Part shown: piece after piece, positions 24,753 through 36,297 of the stretch
How the letters are laid out: each line of letters opens with the position of its first letter
Position numbering within the stretch: the stretch's first letter is position 1
Source: Rhytidiadelphus loreus
Taxonomy: Eukaryota; Streptophyta; Bryopsida; Hypnales; Hylocomiaceae
Reading direction: 5' to 3'
DNA length: 64,000 nucleotides
Assembly (NCBI GenBank): GCA_947034895.1
Contig: OX344764.1
Location: 20,894,001-20,958,000 of the forward strand
Notes under the pieces: generated by a model
The model's database searches: none
What the model was told of the DNA's origin: nothing
The model's input: the letters and a program-made list of their open reading frames with translations, nothing else
Made by a program: the position numbers and the translations under genes

Positions 24753-26090
24753 TCACAATTCTTCGTGCTTGGCAGATTTCACTTTGTCCTTCGATGCCTC
24801 ATAAGCACCCTCAGTCTTGTCAGCAGCATCTGCAGCTGTGTCCTTCACCTTCTCAGTCGCACCGTCGACAGTCTCCGAGGCCTTGGATGCCGTATCTGCA
24901 AGGAGAATACCACTTTAAATATCTGTAGCAACCTTGCAGCTTAACCAATGCATAGTTAACCACGGATTGATTGATGCATCTACAAAGAACAATTTTGGGC
25001 ACATAGCTCACAAGCTCATATCATGTTGATGGTTACAGCTTATCTCAGGTTAATGGGGTTTTTCAATTGCCATAGACATGTTCAAAAGTTCAAAATACTG
25101 TAGCGATTATGAACTTGACCTAACCCCCCAACAACTAATGTTGAATCTGTAATTGAGATAGAAAGGTTCCTCAAAATTGTCCGCACCTGATGCAGCGTCT
25201 GAAGCAGTTTCCTTTCCAGTCTTCGCCTTACTTCCAGCTGTGTTTGCAGCATCAGCGGCAGAGTCCTTGGCGCCTTCTGCAGTCTCACCGGCGCTCCTGA
25301 TTTACAACCATTCGTATCCCAGGTCAGCACCAAGGAAACGAATTAAGATAGAAATAAAAAGACAAGGTAGATGATCCGAACCATCCTCAATCCCCGCATT
25401 GATTGCACTTTTGAGTGGTCACACAAAAAATTACATTTGATCCTATCTTCGATAAAGATTGTATATGATCACTACACAAAAAATTCATGACTGAACTTGA
25501 TCAGAGGAAGCAATGACCAAGCACTAACAAAATCAATAGAACTAAATACAAGTAGTGACTTCCAAGAGCTGAATATCATGTATTCAATAGACATGCCCGA
25601 GAGTAAAAAGGTGGGATGCTGACTTGGATGACTTGGAAACATACTTGGAGAAGGCGTTGATCTTCTCTTTGGCCATTTCCAGGTACGACTTCCCCGTTCC
25701 CTGCGCGGTCGCAGCTCCTTCCGCACTCTTCTCCTTCACAGCCCCAACAGTCTCCCCTGTCTTCGCTTGCGTCTCCCCAGCAGCGAGGTTCAACTTCTCC
25801 TTGGCCTGATCCAAGTACGACTTACCGGTAGCAGCGCCATCAGCACTCTTATCCTTCGCAGTCCCAACAGCCTCCCCTGTCTTCTCTTGCGTCTCCCCAG
25901 CGAACAGGTTCAACTTCTCCTTGGCGGCCTCGGTCCACGACTGCGCTGAATCCTTAGCAGCAGCGGCACTGTCAGCGGCACTGTCAGCGGCACTGTCCTT
26001 GCTCCCGAATACATCAGCAACGCCCGCGCTCGCACAGACGAGCAGAGTGCCCAGCAACAAAACCGCAATCAAGGAACGGGACGACGCCAT
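24753..26090 (-). CDS. LEA-like (LEA_4-type) protein with signal peptide, 3 exons
   Basis: Exons 25645-26090, 25187-25296 and 24753-24895 join in frame (donors GTATGT and GTGCGG) to 232 residues. Residues 1-22 are a classic signal peptide (LIAVLLLGTLLVCASA), so the protein probably enters the secretory pathway. The rest is hydrophilic, Ala/Lys/Glu/Asp-rich and Cys-free, as in group 3 LEA proteins, which protect cells during drying. A 40-residue module repeats: EKLNLFAGETQEKTGEAVG near 58, EKLNLAAGETQAKTGETVG near 98, and a partial third copy at EKINAF near 142. The C-terminal exons carry the related ETAEGAKDSAADAA and ETVDGATEKVKDTA blocks. The class is clear; the exact subgroup and final location are not. 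An ACGTGTC element upstream suggests ABA or stress control. Confidence 0.85.
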
Positions 26091-26216
26091 CGCTACACGC
26101 TGCTACTGATGGAATCGAAAAGCTCAAAGCAACAATCTGCACGTAAAGAATGAGATGAGATTGGGGTTCTTCGACTGGTGATGTAGCAGATAGGATTTGC
26201 GAAACAGTGAAGGCGG

Positions 26217-26345
26217 AGAGTTTGATATAGAGAGGAGTTGGGGCCAGTTGGCCGAGTCTTGGGTCTTGGAGGCTGCGAGTCTCGACACTTGTTGGCTGTA
26301 TGGATGATGGTAACATCCCCTGCCCTGTCAGCGTGGCGACGTGTC
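26217..26345 (-). promoter_or_regulatory. Putative LEA promoter: TATA-like and ABRE-like motifs
   Basis: On the minus strand CTATATCAAA lies about 130-140 bp upstream of the LEA ATG (near 26220-26233). An ACGTGTC motif (plus strand 26339-26345), the ABRE-like core of ABA- and dehydration-responsive genes, lies about 250 bp upstream. Function is inferred from motif and context only. Confidence 0.4.
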
Positions 26346-28136
26346 GCTCCCTGCGTGGCCCATGTGTCTTGTGTGCTAGTCTCCAAACTGATGCATGGCA
26401 GAAGCGGTCAGCTACGACGGATCGTGGGAGCCGCCCGGGTCCAAAAGCCTCAGCTCCAACAGAGTGCAAGTTTGGGTGGGGCCAATTTACCCAACTTTTG
26501 CTTTAGTGTAGACCGAAGTAGGTCTCTGCCCCGTTGATAGAAAAAAACGTGGAATATCGTAAACCATAACCGTGATCTCCAAGGTAACACCGTCATTGAT
26601 TTCCCAAATCCTGCGTCACTTAGCACCTGTTACCTATTCAAATCAATATGCCCAACTGTTAGCGAACTTAGAAACCATCTCTGAAAGACATCTCTGTGAC
26701 TTGCATCCTTGAAAGATTCAAAGATTAAAGCCTTCGAAATTCAATGAGAACTCAAATAGTTTTAAATTCTCTCAGCACCGACTTCGTTACGTTTCGTGCA
26801 ACATAACGTGTTACACATGCAGAGAATGTGCCTCTTCGACAGACCACCTCTTGCTCCCACCTGGATTCATCATTCCCTCAATAACTTACATATGGTCAAA
26901 CTTTCTGTTCGTCAACACGGAGTAACATCAAGAAAAAAAGGTTAAATATCAACCGGTTGCAACTCTCTCCTCATCTTTTTCACTCGACTTGTTACACTTT
27001 TCATGGGTGGCATTCTTCTTGACCGTTTTCACATCTCGTCTCAAGGAAGTTTCCGTGAAAGTTCCTGAATCGAGGCTTCACCCTAATAATCAGCGAAATT
27101 GGACATCGAAGGTTATATAACTGATATTGTCCAAAGATGGGCCAGCCATGCAATAGCATTGGCAGGGGATCAGGGCATCTCTACGGGAGCAGAAGACTGC
27201 TCTGTTACATAGGACCAATAGCACACCCAAAGATAGTCTTCTGAAGTCATTCTTGCAGTCAAGGTTTGTTTATAATGCAACAGTCGGAATCAGACTTCCA
27301 AATGGCCGAAGAGGAAATCTGATCAGCTGGACCATTGACTTGTCTCCATCTCTCATTTTCAAAAAGGCTACCGACCTCGGAGTTGACTACGGCGTTGCTA
27401 ATGTTGGTTAAAGGTTCAAATACCTGACCCGGAAGTTAATGCTCTGCGATAGGACGAATCTTGAGTCGTCCAAAAGCACTACAGTCTCGGATCGACGACG
27501 TGCAGGTCTGCGATAGCTGTTGATGACCCTTATTACTTGGACCATCGACAAAAAATAGACTAGAATTACAGGTTCAGTCCTCAAAATAATGTAGCCACAC
27601 AACCCAGAAACTCGAGACTAGCACCTATGCTTCAGAAGTCACCAGGTTTGCCCTGCAAAAGGCTTCTTTCCATTCCTCGTACCATTCAACTTTGATCAGC
27701 AAAACAACATACAGACCACCAATAAGCAACATTCCAGATCCCACTCATCAGGAGCAAGCTGCTCAATCATCTAAATACCGCAATTGCGACGTTGTTGTAG
27801 AATTGAGATGTCATATGTTCTGGTTTAAAGCATAGTTGTACAAAAGCAGACTAGGAGAGGCTGTCTATCAATTTCATGAGAACATTTACATACACTCCAC
27901 AAAGTATCATGAAAAGCGACAGAACACTAGGACGGGGCACATTTTCCCTGACCCTCCTAATCAGCTCAATGGCAATAAGGCTGTTGAGAACAATTCCTTT
28001 ACTAAAAAAATCAAAAATTAAAGCGTAAAAGTGACCGTACTCAGGCACCAAATTGGGTAGAACCTAAAAAGAGCACTATCAAAGAGTGCGATCGCAATCT
28101 TGAGCTTCATAGAAAGCAGCTGGAACCAGCCGTAAG
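26346..28136. other. Intergenic between the LEA and GID8 genes
   Basis: No gene recognised. The last few hundred bases before 28137 are probably GID8 3' UTR. Confidence 0.35.
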
Positions 28137-29983
28137 TTAAGTCACAGGCTCCTCAAGAGTAGCGTTCACAAGATCGTTGATTCGAGGGTAAGAAGCCTTC
28201 TCATCAAGCTGGATTTGCGCCCAAATCAGCATCTTCAGCAAACTCGGTAATTTTGGATCTGCATGCACCATAAAATAAATTGAGAGATTTCTATTATACG
28301 GATTCACTCCAACCTAGTAACTGGAGAGTATTCAAATTAAAAGGAATAAGAGCAACCAAACCTATACCAAGATTTATCGATAAAACCTAGTACCAGCGCA
28401 CCCAGTGAACAGATACTAGAAACTCAATACTGTAGATGGCATACCTTTTTCATGACTTTGGCTCGTAAGGATAGCAGCGTTCAATTCACTAGCTGTTTTT
28501 TGGCGCTGTGCGTTGTCAAGTAGCTCTTTCACCTCTTTTACTGGGCAAGTCGAAGCGTCGTCGAAAGCTAAAAGAGCAACAGTGCGTTCCAGCTCTTCCA
28601 AAAAAGCGTGCTGTTTAGAAGATCATCAATACCTCAATCAGCAAAAATCTTCATCTTAAGAAAATAACAGAAGTAGGTCAACAATATTACCACTGGCAAG
28701 GTACTTGCAGGTCTACAGAATCCTTTTTGGAGTAACGGTATGAGAAGAGATAGAAACTCATTGCATTTTTGAAGAATAGCTGCCAACCGTATCTACAAAA
28801 CCCAGAAGTTTCAAAACGGGCCTGACAGGTCACTGAAAAAGTCGCAGAAAAACGTTGCATATCATGTTAAGCAATTGAGAAGCTATTGATCAAGGAGCCT
28901 GCCAAGTCCCTTCTTGCGCTACATTAAGAACATAACGTTCCCTCACATCAGTTTTTAACATAGCAAAGGAATAATTTATGGGACTGACGTACATTTTCTT
29001 CTCCCCGTGGAGCCAGCTCTTCTTGCGCGAACTCTAAAGCCTCTTCAACTTTGCCGGCACGAATCAACTCAATAAGCCGCTGCTGCTGCAGATGAAAAAA
29101 CAGCTGTGGATTTGTGTCGAGAATCTGTTATTCCAACCACAAGTATCAGTCTTCGCACAGAAGGCTATTTCTCATATCGACACTATTTGATCACTTTATG
29201 AATATGTAAAGTGGAGAAGTTAAAAGAGCTTGTATGAACACTTCACTCTCGTGATCCCAAAATCTTCCCACAACCTCAAATGCGTACGAAAGAATCTATG
29301 ATTTAAGAAATACTCTTGAGCTCCACTTGGATTACTACACTATTAATCAAATCGAAAGAAAGTTGAGGTCAGAAATATGTGTACTGACCTCCGGATTCAA
29401 GTCGTTGACTTTCTCGATAGCATCTTCCACCTGCCCACATTGCACAGCCTTTCGAACAGCCATGCGATCAGTGATAGTTCCAAGATCTATGTCTGCTGTT
29501 CCTCGCTGAGGAAAACACATCAGTCCGTTCCAAATATTAATGATTAACGAGCAGAACACTTTGGATTCCTCGCTTGATAGATTCATACCATTCTAAAAAA
29601 TTTACGTCATCATAACAGTACTACCTTACTGATTCATGCACGACCGATAGTTTCTCTTCCTCATCGACTCCCACTAGCTACTTGTCGATCCTCGACATAT
29701 CTGCAACTACTGTAAATTGAGAAACACCAAACACTAGATGGACAAGACCACTGACACCGCTAACGACCATTTGCCATGGTGAAGGGAGGCAATAGTTAAT
29801 ATATCAGAGGATACGTTGAGTCCCAGACTCGCGCTGGAATTTCTCAGCTGCTTCGACATAGCCTTCAGTGACCAGAAAATTCATCACCAGCCTGTTCATA
29901 TCTTCTTTCCGAATCTTGACCTCGCTCAGCTTCTTTTCCCATTCTTCCTTGGTTATCACCTTCTTTGAGGATGACTGCATCAT
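28137..29983 (-). CDS. GID8-like LisH-CTLH protein (GID/CTLH E3 ligase subunit), 5 coding exons
   Basis: GID8 is a scaffold subunit of the conserved GID/CTLH ubiquitin ligase. Exons are 29815-29983, 29389-29501, 28993-29124, 28445-28610 and 28137-28258, in frame, 233 residues with the start used here. A LisH motif ([21 protein letters not shown] region) is near residues 30-50. The CTLH part contains [20 protein letters not shown]. The CRA part contains [40 protein letters not shown] and [20 protein letters not shown]. Length and order match plant GID8. Exon 4 carries a 3-residue duplication (VKEVKE). The ATGATG at 29978-29983 is followed by GCAG, a good acceptor. The true start may be a distant exon at 31297-31299 (ATG followed by GTGTGT), giving [10 protein letters not shown], which fits the family better. 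Confidence 0.92.
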
Positions 29984-32807
29984 ACCAACATGTCACACCC
30001 ACTTGACTACAGCGTTCTAGACAACTTGAGGTAGCATTACTGATCCATTGAAACATTAGGTCAAAGAACTTCTACTCAAATTATCCCTACACTTTGCAAC
30101 ATATTAGGGTTCAGTCGTAGTCTTGCCGAAGAAAAACACACACTGAAAAAGTAAAAGAAAAACCTAGGCTCACAGCCCTCAGAATTTTACAGTGGATAGA
30201 CAGTATTGATAATATGAACTTCACAATCTCTTAATAGCGTCTCTGTGAGAAACCTCATGCAATGTCGCACAAAAGAGAACACAATTGGTCACAATGGAGA
30301 ACGCCACGGACGAAACGTGTCCATGTTGCGTGGTACGCAAGTCCTTCAGACGCACTTAGCGAAATAGATAGGCACTGCAGCATTTATTACTGGAATGTCT
30401 GAAACGAAACTTAAGGAATAGGCAGAACAAGATTTTCGCATCCTCGTGCAGACAATAAATTTCAGGATTCGATGGTTGGTTTTCGTGACGATACGCAGCC
30501 TAACAGGGATTACATCTCAAAGACCGCACGCCCATCCTTCGGATCTAGCATTAGTTGATTGGATGAGAAGGAAAGCAAACAACGACCTCATGCGAGAGGA
30601 AAGGTTTTAATAAACAACTATTTATCAATTCGAAAATATAAGAGGCATTCAGTGCTAATGCCGACATCACATTTAAACAAAGAGCCATTTAGGTTGCCTC
30701 TACTCCATGAAGTTGACTACGTCCGGAACAAAAAAAGCGTACAATAAGATGGACGAGTCGAGTGCTTGTAGGACAAGATTATATAATGCATGGCATCGAC
30801 AGAGCCAGCAGGTAAACAAGAGGAGGGAAGGAAAGGACGCCATACCTCGCCTTTTCCCATGGCTAGAAGAAGATGGACGGCGAACTTATCCCCTCTTTTC
30901 CCTCCTAAATTTCACCTCTGGCACTACCGACAACCGCAATTTCACTGGCTCGAGATGCAACAGAAAGCGGACTTAGATCTTTCCGTCCGTCATAAATTCG
31001 CTGCTAAGCACAACGATCCCGCACACAAAAACAGCTCCTAAAAATTGACACAACCAGCAATCGTCTCCAAGATAACAGAAAGCCTAAGTCACACAAACGT
31101 GGAGGTACTAAAAGAAACGGATCACATTACGCACAACGATCGTCACAGGGACTGCGGATTGTGATTAGTAAACAGTATTAGGTCAAAACCAATGGCACGA
31201 AACACAATGCAAGAAAATCATACACCGAGCTTTCACGCAGTCATCCATTCAGAACAAGTGATTCTCGTCATTGCAAATAGGGCTAGGTAAACACACCATT
31301 GACGGCCTTGTCTGCGATATCTCTGAGAAGAAACGGCACTTCAAAGTCGATAACCTACATCCACTCGGCAAAACCTAAGAAGATCGTCTGCACTCCACTC
31401 CACTCCAGTCCTGAACAGAAAACGTCCTACAGAAGCAACCGCACCATTGTCGTCAGGGAACAAAGGAAACAAGCGCCACCACTACTCCTCTATCGCTCCG
31501 CCTGTACTCTCGGCTGCATAGAAAATTCAGCGACCCCGAACGACCGATGGATGAAATAAGGCCGCTAAATCGTGAGAATGAAAAGTCTGGAAGGGAGATT
31601 CAAAGAGAGAGGCGACAGGGCGTTGCCCTGGAGAAGGACCTAAAAATTCACAAAAGGGAGCGAGAGACGGCTCAAAACAACCGGAATTTCGCAGGGTGTG
31701 TAACGAGGGAGATGGAAGAACGCGAGAGTGGAGGAAAGCTTTGTAAAATGGAGAGCAAACATGGAATTGCGATGGACTCTTTGAATGCAAGCAAAGGAGC
31801 AACGGAGCTCTTTGGTTTTCCTGCGAAAACAGCGCGGCACGCAACCAAAGGAACAAAGGGCTTGTCAATCGCGGGGCGGGGCGGACGGGGCGGGCGGGGC
31901 CGGGCCGCGGACCCGTTGGGATTCATCGAACCCGGGTGACGGTTCCAGAAAGGAATTGGTCCATCTTACACCCAAAAAAACAAAATAAAAAAAGCCCGTG
32001 TCAAGTCAAAAATTGCTTTAAAGTAAAAGACAAACAAATCACTTTACCATGTCCAGAAAACCAGTACTTCGAATACATATATTTCAAATTCTCCTTAGAT
32101 GTTGTGAAGTATCAAATTAGTACTCACAACATCACTTACCATTCACCGCACAACTAAAAACAACCCACTTAAGATTTGGGTCTTTGGAGACTTTGAAGAT
32201 TGAATTTTCAAAATGTTCTCATATTGATATGCATCAAAATTGGCTACCATTATAATACATTATAAATCAAAGTGACTGTAGTGTCAACACATTGTAGATA
32301 AAAGGATTTACAAAAAAGATGGCCACACAGTCATGGCTTCGAATCAAGATTGTCATAAACCTTAGCCTCGAATGGACCCCATGAGCAATTCATATCAATG
32401 TGGGAAGCTATAACCAAAATACATGTAGTAGAAACAATGCCACAAGTTCCTTCAAAATAAGGAACACTAAACGGCAAACTGTGACTGTCACATCTATCAC
32501 CCTAATACAAGGTGGCTGATTGACTATCAAATGCTATCATGTGAATCATTTCAAAGTAATTTAGGCTCCATGAACCCAAACTTGCAATCACAACATCTAG
32601 ATATAGATTGTATGATATCTTCCTCCGTTTTTCCCGTGCAGCTTGAAAGGAGTGATGAATCCTTGGTCGTGGACCACTAAAAGGCAAACAGTCTCAAATC
32701 GACCAATCCTTGTAACTAACCAACTAACATAAAATATACATTTGGAATTCATGTAATGTTGATATTAAAATTACACAAAGTGGGAGAAGTTTGGAGTGAG
32801 GGCAATG
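29984..32807. other. GID8 upstream region: possible 5' intron, promoter and G-rich island
   Basis: On the minus strand ATG followed by GTGTGT at 31299-31291 could be the GID8 first coding exon. The DNA from about 30.5 to 31.95 kb is GC-richer than the flanks, as expected for 5' UTR or promoter. Numerous overlapping frames at 31.5-31.95 kb show no domain. 31.95-32.8 kb is AT-rich without features. Confidence 0.35.
31872..31911 (+). promoter_or_regulatory. G-run cluster with quadruplex potential
   Basis: At least five runs of three or four G separated by one to three bases (GGGGCGGGGCGGACGGGGCG and following), in otherwise AT-rich DNA about 570 bp upstream of the candidate GID8 first exon. This fits a promoter G-quadruplex or Sp1-like GC box; no proof. 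Confidence 0.4.
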
Positions 32808-33880
32808 CAGAGCTCCTGAAGTAATCTCCTCCCTGTAAACATCACAACAGCAAGACTTAGCATTCTAGCAATAGAGTCCCTCCGAAGTGCAGCAAACAGA
32901 ATATCAACACTGATGCAATACGCTGGGGTCTTCCATCGATTACATTGAATAAATGAGCACTCCATCCAGAACAAAACACCACTTGCTCTACCAAGAGCAC
33001 TTAGCACATGATTATATCAGCGGGACAAACAAACCTGGTTGCAAAATCTGGATACAGCGATCAACTTGGGTGTGCGCAATTCCACACAAGAAGAAATGCA
33101 ATGTACGAGACACAAAATACTCAATATAGTTGCAGGAACACATGCTGAAACACCTCACTGTCCATTACCGAATTGCCTACGAAACTGATATATCATCCTG
33201 ACCAGCATTGTGGAACTCAGCAGGAGCCTCCGTCTCTATGAACATAATGCACATATTCATCTGTTCATCACAACGTACCATGCATTATAAAAGACCCTGC
33301 TCATGAGATTGACAAAGTTCTTAGCAATAGGCATCAGATTCATATAGTCCGCATGCTGAGACAAGTTATTGCTAGTGTAACGCAAATGGTATTTAACTTA
33401 ATGCTATAATCGTCATTGGCATTAAATTTATATTAAGTTCACAGCTATTATGTTAACAAAAAGTTAACACGATCTTAATGTTAATCTAATGTATTCCATT
33501 AAATTAACATTAGCTTACGATTAATGACTTTGTTAATCTAATATGGGATTCTTTGAGAAGCCAAGTAACAGAGGACAAAAACAGAAAAAGGAGCACAGGA
33601 CCAAATCTGAGCGTTTCTGCAAACGCCACAATGACGATAGGTAACGTACCTGATAACCTGAGCATATGGTTGAAACTAAAATCAATAGCCAACGAGCACT
33701 CACCGCTGAAACCTGGCACAGAATACGGAAGATAGACTGACAGGCAGTTGTGCATAAATCGATAACACGATTGTTCAGTCTGGTATCGTGCCAAGTTGTC
33801 ATGCGTCCTGTTCAATACCAAATCATAAATCCTGTCAGTGAAAATGAATACTGAAGGCACCTTTACACTTTGTCAGAGTG
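32808..33880 (-). pseudogene. Partial, unprocessed duplicate of the AspRS gene
   Basis: Aligns with parts of the AspRS gene at 58.9-63.1 kb in the same orientation. 32810-32860 matches the exon 10 start and its upstream intron. About 33055-33090 matches exon 5 (AACTTGGG, AATTCCACA). 33125-33260 matches intron 4, including CCGTCTCT and ATGCACATATTCATC. 33600-33850 matches exon 4 with flanking intron and reads [11 protein letters not shown] and QCQVSA-like residues. Exons 6-9 and most of exon 5 are missing. Introns are retained, so it arose by DNA duplication, not retroposition. No complete frame remains. Confidence 0.8.
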
Positions 33881-34665
33881 AGAAACAAGGAAGGGACACC
33901 TATAGTTGTCACTGATCCAAATTCACCCCACAAATCTTGGACAATGGATATAGAGAGAGAGAATATAGACCAGCTAAGGTATGTACACCCTTAATGAACA
34001 CTGCCTAAAATGCAACATCCACATTTGAAACAAAATGCATCACAGGAACCTAAATATGGATTACACAAGATGAACACAATCAAAAATACGAGTCTGTGAG
34101 AGCCTAGTGTTGGTTTTGGTTTTGGGTACACCTAGAGACATCACTTTGAAAATTCATAACTTAATCATCATGGTGTCCAAATGATGCATGCTAGAGTGCG
34201 TTGGAATCCTCTTTCACTTCCCAATAGGATTCAATAAAAGTAGTCTATGCTTAATAATAATAATTTTGCTCGGTTGCAATTTCTGTCGACTATAAATGCG
34301 CATACCTTTATTCTCTTTTCAGTCAGTATTAAGTCTCCTAAGAACAAAACTAGATTAACTTTTGCATCACGTATCCAAACCATGAAGCCTTCGGTGCAGT
34401 AGAATCCTCCGGCACGGTCCTAGTGTGTGGGGCTCGATATTGGACCCCTTCAGAGATCGCGGGTAGTAAGGAACTAAAGCCACATGTGCTAAGAACATGT
34501 AATAATAATAACTACTGCACCGAAGGCTAAGAACATGTGCTAAGAACAAGAAAGAACATTTGCTAAGAACATGTAATAATGTAATAAGGCCAACTTCGTA
34601 ATAGGACAAACGTTCACAGCAGCGATTACGAGTGTCCCTACAGAAGTGAGTAAAGAAAGACCGAC
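33881..34665. other. 3' flank of the fucosyltransferase gene with short inverted repeat
   Basis: GCCTTCGGTGCAGTAG at 34387-34402 recurs as its exact reverse complement at 34512-34527. CTAAGAACATGT is repeated between 34488 and 34580. These may lie in the 3' UTR or terminator region of the minus-strand gene. No other gene. Confidence 0.4.
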
Positions 34666-36297
34666 CTAGAGCGAGACGAGTTGCAAGCCATTGAGTTCGT
34701 CCTGACACCCCAGGATATGTCGAGCCATCCACAACTCATGTTCCGTATTGGAAGGAGCTGGAGCCTCACTGTTGTTGGAAGGAGTTGGAGCCTCCCCTTT
34801 GATGGACGGAGCTGGAGCCTCACTGTTGTTGGAAGAACTCACAGGAATTGCTGCATCCACAAAGGGGTAATGCAGGCACGGCTCAGGCGACTGCCCATCA
34901 ATGCAAGCCGGCTCCCACTCCACATGCTCCCCACCACGAATGTTAAGAATACGCGGTCGCATCCCCGCCAACCCTTGCGCCGCATACCCAAACGTAGACC
35001 ACGAGCTCGTCGCCAACGCAGTATTACAAAAACTCAACAACCAAATCTCCACCAGCGCCTTCCGCGCTTGCTCATACGAGTATTGCTCACTCCCTTCATG
35101 GCTAATCATCACAAACTTCACCTCAGGATTCCCATTCCATCTCTCTCGCATCTTCTCCCAGTACACACTTTGCAAGGAAGTTACCAGCACAGAAGCACTA
35201 ACACCCTGCTTGGGCACCAAGTCCTCCACGCACTTCATGATTCGATCGTACACAGTCTCAGAGAATTCTGCGTCGTCGCTAACCCCATGGCGACGCAATT
35301 GGATCCCGACCTGCACCGTCTCCGTGTCTTGAAGCTTTTGAATCGTTTCCCACACTTCGTTTCTTGGGACACAAAGCACGCGTCCCAGTTGTGTGAAGAC
35401 GTGAGAGACATCTGGGAACCAGTTGCTCAGTGTGGACCAGAAGTTGGAGAACATGAATAAGCGCGGGATGTAATACTGGTTGCTCTCCCAGATCACCCAA
35501 GTCACGTTTCGCAACCCTTCCTGCGCTTCATTGGAGAAAAACGTGCCGACCTCTGCGGATTGCGAGTGGCGGAGATTCACCCACACTGCCGAGATGTTTA
35601 CGAAGTGAGAGGCTATGGCGTCGTCCAGGCTCACGCCTTGTGAAAGAACGGAGTTCGTGACAGGGGAAGGGAGAATCCATGTTCTACTTGGGAATGGCTC
35701 ACAGAGAAGCGCCCCGAGGTGACCTCGGTTCGCGACGGTGAGCAGCGCGCGATTCGTGACTAATGCGTAGGTGAAAGCTGTGACTAAAGAAAGCAACCGG
35801 TTGCCTAACCCTTCCCAACCTTCGTGGTAAACGACGTACTGGCATCGTGGATCCACTTCGTGTTCGCCATAACCACCACAACGCGAAAACATGCGTGAGT
35901 AGTCCGCGAGCGTGGCAGTCAGAGATTCAGATAATGGAAACTCATATTCTTGTTTTCTGTACCTGTATTGGTGCGATCGACTCAAACATCGAATATCCGA
36001 ATGCGAGTCCGAAACATTCACTCCAGAATGCAAACCGGAAACATTCGCCACAGACTTCAACCCGGACAAATTCACCACAGGATCAGACTCGGAAAACGGC
36101 ATCACAGAATTGGGGACCACGTCCACACGAAGAAGCTTAGGCCACAATTGTGTCATACCCATGCGCAACCAAACGACCATCGCCAGAGCACTCAATACTA
36201 ACCCAAACAAAACGCGCGTAATGCGCAGCTTCCGGAGCATCCTGCTTCGGTAGTCGAAGCTCATGGTGGCCTCTCTTTCCAAACTCTTAATCTCCAT
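34666..36297 (-). CDS. GT37 plant fucosyltransferase (xyloglucan FUT1-like), single exon
   Basis: Predicted Golgi type II protein of 543 residues that transfers fucose from GDP-fucose to cell-wall glycans; FUT1 relatives act on xyloglucan galactose, others on arabinogalactan proteins, and the acceptor here is unknown. A hydrophobic anchor is at residues 29-44 after a basic tail, followed by a Ser/Asn-rich stem with a repeated short motif (residues ~75-97). The GT37 domain begins near CQYVVYHEGWEGLGNRLLSL and includes VQVGIQLRRHG (donor-site region) and ALATSSWSTFGYAAQGLAG, both family hallmarks. The C-terminal ~60 residues carry an unusual Pro/Ser tract with the repeat NNSEAPAPS. ATGs at 36297 and 36264 are both possible starts. 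The gene is intronless. Confidence 0.92.
   Translation of the reverse strand: MEIKSLEREATMSFDYRSRMLRKLRITRVLFGLVLSALAMVVWLRMGMTQLWPKLLRVDVVPNSVMPFSESDPVVNLSGLKSVANVSGLHSGVNVSDSHSDIRCLSRSHQYRYRKQEYEFPLSESLTATLADYSRMFSRCGGYGEHEVDPRCQYVVYHEGWEGLGNRLLSLVTAFTYALVTNRALLTVANRGHLGALLCEPFPSRTWILPSPVTNSVLSQGVSLDDAIASHFVNISAVWVNLRHSQSAEVGTFFSNEAQEGLRNVTWVIWESNQYYIPRLFMFSNFWSTLSNWFPDVSHVFTQLGRVLCVPRNEVWETIQKLQDTETVQVGIQLRRHGVSDDAEFSETVYDRIMKCVEDLVPKQGVSASVLVTSLQSVYWEKMRERWNGNPEVKFVMISHEGSEQYSYEQARKALVEIWLLSFCNTALATSSWSTFGYAAQGLAGMRPRILNIRGGEHVEWEPACIDGQSPEPCLHYPFVDAAIPVSSSNNSEAPAPSIKGEAPTPSNNSEAPAPSNTEHELWMARHILGCQDELNGLQLVSL

Noticed and set aside
26014..26469. 151-codon minus-strand frame overlapping the LEA start
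   Set aside because: Different frame from the LEA exon, covers its promoter and 5' UTR, and has no domain.
31527..31939. Several 60-130-codon frames on both strands near the G-rich island
   Set aside because: They overlap one another on opposite strands and show no recognisable domain; better explained as GC-rich promoter or UTR DNA.
34681..35460. 259-codon plus-strand frame
   Set aside because: Antisense shadow of the fucosyltransferase gene, with no domain of its own.
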